From contig DNHK01000227.1 of the NCBI GenBank assembly GCA_003485905.1, forward strand, positions 1 to 9,263: a stretch of DNA of 9,263 bases, given 5' to 3'. Both the position numbers and the translations under genes were made by a program. This DNA comes from Gammaproteobacteria bacterium. Its GTDB lineage: Bacteria > Pseudomonadota > Gammaproteobacteria > Arenicellales > Arenicellaceae. Positions 7,104-9,263 of the stretch are shown one piece after another. Position 1 is the stretch's first letter. Each line of letters begins with the position of its first letter. The notes below the pieces were generated by a model. That model saw nothing but the letters and a program-made list of their open reading frames with translations, was not told the DNA's origin and did no database searches.

Positions 7104-7133
7104 ATCAGATACTTTGGTGGACACCAAGGTACC
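7088..7133 (-). promoter_or_regulatory. Two adjacent hairpins at the end of pyrH
   Basis: In the mRNA a first hairpin (7108-7133) pairs GGTAC with GTATC (one G-U) and TTGGTG with CACCAA around one mismatch and a tight loop. A second (7088-7109) pairs TCTGATT with AATCAGA over an 8-nt loop containing the stop codon region. They share two bases, so both cannot form fully at once. No U-tract follows, so I do not call a terminator. A processing or stability element is possible. Confidence 0.35.
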
Positions 7134-7835
7134 AATAGATTCACCAAGAATCATGCGTTGAAGATTACCACTTTCAGTCAATGACATAACTCTTAAACAC
7201 GTATTATTATCACGACAAAGTGCGATAGCCGCAGCATCCATGACAGCCAACCGTTGCTGCAGTACCTCATCGTATGATATTTCAGCATATCGCTTGGCCG
7301 TTGCGTTAATCATGGGGTCGCAATCGTAAACCCCGTCAACTTTAGTCGCTTTTACCAGTACATCGGCACCTATCTCAGCTGCCCGTAAACTTGCTGAGGT
7401 ATCAGTAGTAAAATACGGATTACCGGTACCTGCAGCAAATATCACTACCCGACCTGCATCCAAATGCTTTAGTGCCCGCAATCGCACATAAGGTTCAACG
7501 ACCGGTGATATGGGAATTGCTGACTGCACACGCGCTTCCACGCCAGCTTGCAATAACCCTTGCTGCAAGGCAATCGCATTCATTACTGTGGCCAACATTC
7601 CAATATAGTCAGCTGACGCACGCTCGAATCCTTCAGCAGATGCGCCCAAACCACGAAAAAAATTACCCCCGCCTACAACGATGGCGACTTCAACACCGTA
7701 TGAGCGGATATCGGCTATCTCACCGCACACCCGAGACAAGGTATCGTTGTCGATACCGAAACCTTGCTCACCACTTAATGCTTCACCACTTAACTTAAGT
7801 AGGATTCTACGGTAAGCAAGCTTTGGCTTTGACAT
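7101..7835 (-). CDS. pyrH: Uridylate kinase (UMP kinase)
   Basis: PyrH phosphorylates UMP to UDP with ATP in pyrimidine nucleotide synthesis. It is a cytosolic hexamer of the amino acid kinase fold, typically activated by GTP and inhibited by UTP. The 244 residues compare with 241 in E. coli. Motifs seen are RILLKLSGEAL (10-20, phosphate-binding Lys), VGGGNFFRG (54-62), D77 in a segment running into GMLATVMNA (79-87), AAGTGNPYFTTDT (134-146) and KATKVDGVYDCDP (162-174). The ATG at 7835 has no recognisable Shine-Dalgarno: the preceding 34 nt after the tsf stop are pyrimidine-rich. Unlike E. coli, the tsf-pyrH gap is too short for a separate terminator and promoter, so co-transcription with tsf is likely. 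Confidence 0.98.
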   Translation of the reverse strand: MSKPKLAYRRILLKLSGEALSGEQGFGIDNDTLSRVCGEIADIRSYGVEVAIVVGGGNFFRGLGASAEGFERASADYIGMLATVMNAIALQQGLLQAGVEARVQSAIPISPVVEPYVRLRALKHLDAGRVVIFAAGTGNPYFTTDTSASLRAAEIGADVLVKATKVDGVYDCDPMINATAKRYAEISYDEVLQQRLAVMDAAAIALCRDNNTCLRVMSLTESGNLQRMILGESIGTLVSTKVSD

Positions 7836-7869
7836 ATTGGTATGAAAGTCGAAGAGGATTACGAGCGGA

Positions 7870-8745
7870 TCAATCGCCCTTGGCTTGAGCCATCACCTCG
7901 GCAACAAAATCGTCTTGCTTTTTCTCAAGCCCTTCACCAACTTCATAACGGACAAAACGACTAACCGTCGCATTTTGAGCGGTAAGTAACTTTCCTACGG
8001 TTTGGTCTGGGTCCTTTACAAAAGGCTGCCCAAGTAACGTTACCTCACCAAGAAATTTACGCACCCTCCCTTCAACCATTTTTTCCATTATCTCGGGGGG
8101 TTTGCCGCTATCTTCGGCCTGGGCCAAATAAATACCACGCTCTTTTTCTACAGTCTTGGGATCAACCTGATCAGCGCTAACACATAAGGGTCTACTAGCA
8201 GCAACATGCATAGCGATATCTCTACCAAGATCTTCGTCACCACCAGAAGATAAAACTGCTACAGCAATTCTTGCACCGTGCTGGTAAATACTAAGCTGGC
8301 CTTCACCAGCACTCAGAACCTCAAATCTCCGAACACTAATATTTTCGCCAATCTTGGCAATAAGGTTTTGCCTTGTTTCTTCAACACTTATACCTGAATC
8401 CAAAACAAGTGAGGCTAGCGCATCGATACTTTCCGGCCGCTGCGCCAATATAGATTGTCCTAGCAAGTTTGCAAATGCGACAAAATTTTCATCCTTGGCT
8501 ACGAAATCAGTTTCACAATTCACTTCCAGCAACACCGACACATCATTCTGACTTGCAGCCACAATCAAGCCTTCTGCCGCTATCCGGCCAGCCTTCTTAT
8601 CTGCCTGAGCAGCCCCGCGCTTGCGTAACTCTTCAATCGCAGTTTCTATATTCCCATCAGCTTCGGTAAGTGCCTTTTTACACTCCATCATGCCAGCGCC
8701 GGTGCGCTCGCGAAGTTCTTTTACCATTGAGGCTGTAATAGCCAT
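7870..8745 (-). CDS. tsf: Translation elongation factor Ts
   Basis: EF-Ts is the nucleotide exchange factor that releases GDP from EF-Tu. The 291 residues compare with 283 in E. coli. The N-terminal domain starts with the family block beginning at V8 (VKELRERTGAGMMECKKAL). The core signature NCETDFVAKDENF places D80 and F81 at the same positions as the E. coli residues that insert into EF-Tu and displace its magnesium ion. The later block ARIAVAV and the MHVAASRPL segment are also present, and the C-terminal module ends near MAQAKGD. A clear Shine-Dalgarno (GAGG, 8753-8756) lies 7 nt before the ATG. It follows the rpsB-like frame by 81 nt and precedes pyrH by 34 nt, the standard rpsB-tsf-pyrH order. 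Confidence 0.98.
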   Translation of the reverse strand: MAITASMVKELRERTGAGMMECKKALTEADGNIETAIEELRKRGAAQADKKAGRIAAEGLIVAASQNDVSVLLEVNCETDFVAKDENFVAFANLLGQSILAQRPESIDALASLVLDSGISVEETRQNLIAKIGENISVRRFEVLSAGEGQLSIYQHGARIAVAVLSSGGDEDLGRDIAMHVAASRPLCVSADQVDPKTVEKERGIYLAQAEDSGKPPEIMEKMVEGRVRKFLGEVTLLGQPFVKDPDQTVGKLLTAQNATVSRFVRYEVGEGLEKKQDDFVAEVMAQAKGD

Positions 8746-8752
8746 GTTTAAT

Positions 8753-8756
8753 CCTC
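8753..8756 (-). promoter_or_regulatory. Shine-Dalgarno of tsf
   Basis: The mRNA reads GAGG followed by 7 nt and the tsf ATG. It is one of the two best-spaced ribosome binding sites in the window, as expected for an abundant translation factor. The rest of the 8746-8826 gap is AT-rich, with only a short 5-bp inverted repeat (CGTTT/AAACG) and no terminator. Confidence 0.75.
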
Positions 8757-8826
8757 GAAAAAGTTCGTTTTATATAAACGTTATGTTAATGCGGAATGTT
8801 GGGGAGATTTATTTGCCGCTGCAAAA

Positions 8827-9263
8827 CTAGCCCGCAACTTTTGCTTTCGCCTGCCCGATCCAGTCTTCCCGGTCGATACGCCCTTTAAAACTCAAGAGTT
8901 CATCAATTCGAGCCTTCTCTGCATCAGTCCATGCAGCGATCTGAGCAAAGGTAGTCACACCTTCGGCGTAAAGTTTACCTTTTATAACCGGACCAACGCC
9001 GTCCAGCTCGGTTAAGTCGTCGCCTTCAGCTGCAGCTTTTTTAGGAGCTACCTTTTTTGGGGCTGCCTTTTTTGCTGCTGGCTTCTTGGCAGCCGGCTTA
9101 GCTTTAGGTTCATCCTTTTCGTCCGACTTCGCTTTAGCTTTAGGCTTATCTGCAGCTACTTTCTCAGCTTTTACGGCTTTCTTTGCTTTAGGGGCTTCGG
9201 GAGCTTCCGCTTTACTAGTCGCGACCGTAGCATCGACCTTCACTTTGGCTGCTGGCTTTTCTA
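8827..9263 (-). CDS. rpsB: Probable 30S ribosomal protein S2, C-terminal extension with HhH-like domain (5' part outside window)
   Basis: The frame stays open to the window edge (144 codons), so the start lies outside; a GTG at 9243 is internal and has no binding site. The visible part has two sections. An Ala/Lys/Pro-rich, basic, probably disordered linker includes PAAKK, PAAKK, AAPKK and VAPKK (9037-9096). About 63 terminal residues form a helix-hairpin-helix-like domain: DDLTELDGVGPVIKGKL, TTFAQIAAWT, then FKGRIDREDWIGQAKA. This domain type is known as a tail on ribosomal proteins such as S2 and L21 in some Proteobacteria. The S2 core itself is not in the window; the rpsB identity is inferred from its place directly before tsf. 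E. coli S2 (241 residues) has no such tail. The alternative is a separate histone-like or HhH protein inserted between rpsB and tsf. Confidence 0.75.
   Translation of the reverse strand, partial: EKPAAKVKVDATVATSKAEAPEAPKAKKAVKAEKVAADKPKAKAKSDEKDEPKAKPAAKKPAAKKAAPKKVAPKKAAAEGDDLTELDGVGPVIKGKLYAEGVTTFAQIAAWTDAEKARIDELLSFKGRIDREDWIGQAKAKVAG
9037..9096 (-). repeat. Pentapeptide Ala/Pro-Lys-Lys repeats in the S2 tail linker
   Basis: Four tandem five-residue units (PAAKK, PAAKK, AAPKK, VAPKK) sit directly before the HhH-like domain. Such low-complexity basic repeats resemble histone H1-like tails and are likely to contact RNA. At DNA level they are degenerate 15-bp units, a possible site of length variation between strains. 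Confidence 0.7.

Noticed and set aside
8758..8790. Short inverted repeat CGTTT/AAACG between rpsB and tsf as a terminator
   Set aside because: Only five AT-rich base pairs and no U-tract; terminating before tsf would also make little sense.

Overview
The window is a core housekeeping gene cluster of a Gammaproteobacterium, and every credible gene lies on the minus strand. In transcription order (high to low coordinates) it holds the 3' end of what is very likely rpsB, then tsf, pyrH, frr, uppS, cdsA, dxr, rseP, and bamA running off the left edge. The order frr-uppS-cdsA-dxr-rseP-bamA is the Pseudomonas-type arrangement; in E. coli dxr sits between frr and uppS. Base composition is moderate. 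A marine or Cellvibrionales-like gammaproteobacterium is plausible, but this is only an inference from gene order and an unusual S2 tail.

Region by region: 8827-9263 encodes an Ala/Lys-rich linker and a helix-hairpin-helix-like domain, read as a C-terminal extension of ribosomal protein S2. Elongation factor Ts (7870-8745), UMP kinase (7101-7835) and ribosome recycling factor (6470-7027) follow as the translation and nucleotide block. Then come undecaprenyl diphosphate synthase (5671-6453), CDP-diacylglycerol synthase (4875-5678) and DXP reductoisomerase (3656-4855), the isoprenoid, lipid-carrier and phospholipid block. Last are the site-2 protease RseP (2215-3579) and the outer-membrane assembly factor BamA (1-2129, truncated), the envelope stress and assembly block. 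Dxr feeds isoprenoid precursors to UppS, CdsA feeds phospholipid synthesis, and RseP controls the sigma-E response that in E. coli raises bamA expression.

The genes are packed tightly: one overlaps its neighbour, all other gaps are 81 nt or less, and I saw no intrinsic terminator with a U-tract. The window could therefore be one long transcription unit. No stretch over 300 bases lacks a gene, and I see no RNA genes, mobile elements, CRISPR arrays or horizontally acquired cargo.

The features most worth a second look are at the junctions. A 12-codon mini-ORF with a strong Shine-Dalgarno overlaps the bamA start. A 22-codon mini-ORF ends directly against the rseP ATG. A 6-codon mini-ORF bridges frr and uppS. 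A perfect hairpin spans the cdsA stop and covers the only candidate dxr Shine-Dalgarno. Hairpins and a 14-bp direct repeat lie at the pyrH stop. All are candidate translational-coupling or RNA-processing elements, and any of them may be chance. I found no clear evidence of a new multi-gene system.
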